From an uncultured Lachnospiraceae bacterium (GTDB taxonomy: Bacteria > Bacillota > Clostridia > Lachnospirales > Lachnospiraceae), in assembly GCA_946414885.1 (NCBI GenBank), contig CAMKQH010000024.1:1-64000 (forward strand): a stretch of DNA of 64,000 nucleotides, read 5' to 3'. Below are positions 62,484 to 64,000 of the stretch, one piece after another. Both the position numbers and the translations under genes were made by a program. The stretch's first letter is position 1. Each line of letters opens with the position of its first letter. The notes under the pieces were generated by a model. The model made no database searches. It was not told the origin of the DNA and saw only the letters and a list, made by a program, of their open reading frames with translations.

Positions 62484-64000
62484 TTATATCCCATAGCTTT
62501 CTTTGGCCTGTTTCCTGCGCGTCTCAAGATCTGCCTTGAGGCCTAAGGAGGACATTCGCATGGCGCCGTCGCCCCAGATGATCATCTGCTCAAGGCCATC
62601 GGAAGTGGCGACGGTAATCTGATATTTCGAGGCCATCTGGTGCACCGTCTTTTCGATGTATTGATCGGCGGTCTCCGCCTCCTTCGTATACACGACAAAG
62701 ATGTTGCCAGACTTGTCAATGGTTCCAACATTCCCCTTGACCTTGTACGCGTCAAAGACTAAGATCAGCGTCCCGCCGACGTAGCCTTGGTAATCACTCA
62801 TCTCATGGATGAGACGGTCCCTGGCACTGCCTACGTTGATCCTCATCAGATCCCTGAGCTCCGGCCAGGAAAAAATGACGTTGTAACCATCCACAAGGAT
62901 GCAGCTTTCCTTCTGCGCGGGAGCCTTTTTGCTGCTTTGCGCGTTCTTGACGCCGTCCGCGCTGACGGTTTTTGTGCCCTGACCCGCCTGGCTTTCGCCT
63001 TGCGATCCGTACTCCGGCGGTCTGCGGTTTCCGCGATGGTATCTGCGATATCCCCGCTTGTCATTTTGCTTCTTGTTGGAATTCTTCCGGCCCTGGGCAA
63101 AGATGGCGTCGATCTCCTCCTGGCTAATGTATCCTGCATCTGACATTTCCCGGGGCCTGGAGGTAAACACCGCTGCCTCGCCGGTCACTCGCTCGTCGCG
63201 ATTTCCAGAATTGGCATCACCCTCGCCTTCTCCCAAATCTGATGCGGCATCCATCCCCTTCTCCTGCCATCTTTTTGCGGCCTCGAGATACTCCGTGCGG
63301 AGCGGCAAATGCGCCCAGCCGCACGTCTCATTCCAAGGCACTAAGGTGCCGGCGCCGTGGGAACAAAATACGGAACCCGTCGGATTGTCCAAGTCCCCTT
63401 CCGGGTCATAACCGATCCTTGCAATCACTTCTTCCGGATTCTGGCAAGGTTCATATCCCTTCACCGTCAGAGTAAGCTTTCCCATGCCCTTCGTGTAAGA
63501 AACGACCTCTCTCGCGTAATCCCACATCTTCGCCACGGAAGTCGTTCCCGTCAGCGTGGCCGTTTCTCCGTATATTTCAGGTGGTTCAAAGCTCCCGCCC
63601 ATTCTCGTCACGTCCGACATGGCACGTCCCACGCATTCCTGTGGGAGCTCCAGCCGGAAGGCATAGACCGGCTCCAGCAAAATGCATCGTCCGTTTCTTA
63701 AGCCCTGACGGACGGCGCGGTAAGTCGCCTGGCGGAAGTCTCCGCCCTCCGTGTGCTTTTCATGCGCACGGCCGTCCAAGATGCTGATGCGAAGGTCCGT
63801 GACCTCGCTCCCCGTGAGCACGCCGGGATGCGTCCTCTCCTCCAGATGCGTCAAGATCAGCCGCTGCCAGTTTTTGTCCAAATCATCCTCACTCACGTAG
63901 GAAGCAAACTGCAGTCCGCTCCCGCGCTCGATCGGCTCCAGCAAGAGTTGCACCTCAGCATAGTGTCTGAGAGGCTCATAATGTCCTACGCCAATCACCG
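62484..64000 (-). CDS. EF-G/TetM-like C-terminal domains fused to a YacP/Rae1-like NYN domain (partial)
   Basis: At least 505 residues; the gene enters from the right edge, so its GTPase part is outside. The visible N-terminal 250 residues are EF-G domains IV-V (VIGVGHYEPLRHYAEV, LLEPIERGSGL, LLEPVYAFRLELP), as in ribosomal-protection proteins. A basic low-complexity linker (about 300-360, RRYHRGNRRPPEYG) leads to a NYN domain: ILVDGYNVIFSWPEL, LILVFDAYKVKG, ETADQYIEKTVH and VATSDGLEQ, keeping the acidic catalytic set. YacP/Rae1 cuts mRNA in the ribosomal A site, so the fusion suggests a ribosome-acting nuclease-translocase. Confidence 0.85.
   Translation of the reverse strand, partial: VIGVGHYEPLRHYAEVQLLLEPIERGSGLQFASYVSEDDLDKNWQRLILTHLEERTHPGVLTGSEVTDLRISILDGRAHEKHTEGGDFRQATYRAVRQGLRNGRCILLEPVYAFRLELPQECVGRAMSDVTRMGGSFEPPEIYGETATLTGTTSVAKMWDYAREVVSYTKGMGKLTLTVKGYEPCQNPEEVIARIGYDPEGDLDNPTGSVFCSHGAGTLVPWNETCGWAHLPLRTEYLEAAKRWQEKGMDAASDLGEGEGDANSGNRDERVTGEAAVFTSRPREMSDAGYISQEEIDAIFAQGRKNSNKKQNDKRGYRRYHRGNRRPPEYGSQGESQAGQGTKTVSADGVKNAQSSKKAPAQKESCILVDGYNVIFSWPELRDLMRINVGSARDRLIHEMSDYQGYVGGTLILVFDAYKVKGNVGTIDKSGNIFVVYTKEAETADQYIEKTVHQMASKYQITVATSDGLEQMIIWGDGAMRMSSLGLKADLETRRKQAKESYGI

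Overview
The window looks like a chromosomal segment of a Lachnospiraceae-type member of Clostridia (Bacillota). Pointers are the LL-diaminopimelate aminotransferase route (dapL-dapF), a standalone AICAR transformylase next to an archaeal-type PurO IMP cyclohydrolase, DUF6062- and DUF6106-like proteins, AGGAGG-type ribosome sites, sigma-A promoters with 17-bp spacers, and several plant-glycan hydrolases (GH10, GH27, GH3, an acetyl-esterase-like hydrolase). No rRNA, tRNA, insertion sequence, prophage or CRISPR array was seen. Family names were assigned by reading motifs, not by a database search.

Layout. Positions 1-2400 hold two tandem arrays of small hairpins (53-bp and 43-bp units) around a decayed gene and a DUF6062 gene. 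2420-5074: esterase, broken heparinase-like gene, TetR regulator. 5264-7742: a run of small membrane proteins containing a duplicated two-gene unit. 7843-11850 (minus strand): a purO - AICAR transformylase - glnS operon preceded by a recognisable ZTP riboswitch with a terminator. 11879-18185: membrane-anchored multidomain GH10 xylanase behind a pair of short MutS-family ATPases. 18273-24407: GGDEF-EAL protein, LytTR regulator with a non-canonical receiver, and a BlaI/BlaR1 pair followed by a small secreted protein instead of a beta-lactamase. 24526-32874: guaB, gatCAB, dapF-dapL. 32940-35521: glnA with an ANTAR regulator, and a membrane FMN-binding-like protein. 35518-39977: a five-gene operon (glycosyltransferase, hisC, COG2426 protein, methyltransferase, hslO). 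40085-44304: TetR - GH27 - rhodanese operon and a divergent DegV gene sharing a perfect 12-bp-arm palindrome.

44363-60117 is the most unusual part. It holds three apparently separate minus-strand units: (i) AAA+ ATPase - lipoprotein - rhomboid - HD-GYP - small membrane protein; (ii) a self-contained pair of a HTH-ImmA/IrrE metalloprotease and a nuclease-helicase, with a palindromic operator on its own promoter, a good candidate for an uncharacterised defence or stress module; (iii) an ion-channel-like RCK protein - cyclic-nucleotide-binding protein - unknown protein - fusion of a lipase-like alpha/beta hydrolase to a D-Ala-D-Ala-ligase-like ATP-grasp domain. A VWA protein lies between (ii) and (iii). 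The right end has a GH3 glycosidase and the C-terminal part of an EF-G/TetM-like protein fused to a YacP/Rae1-like NYN nuclease domain, cut by the window edge.

A composition signal runs through the window: Asp/Asn/His/Tyr-Val codon pairs are almost always NAC-GTN, giving a marked abundance of ACGT.
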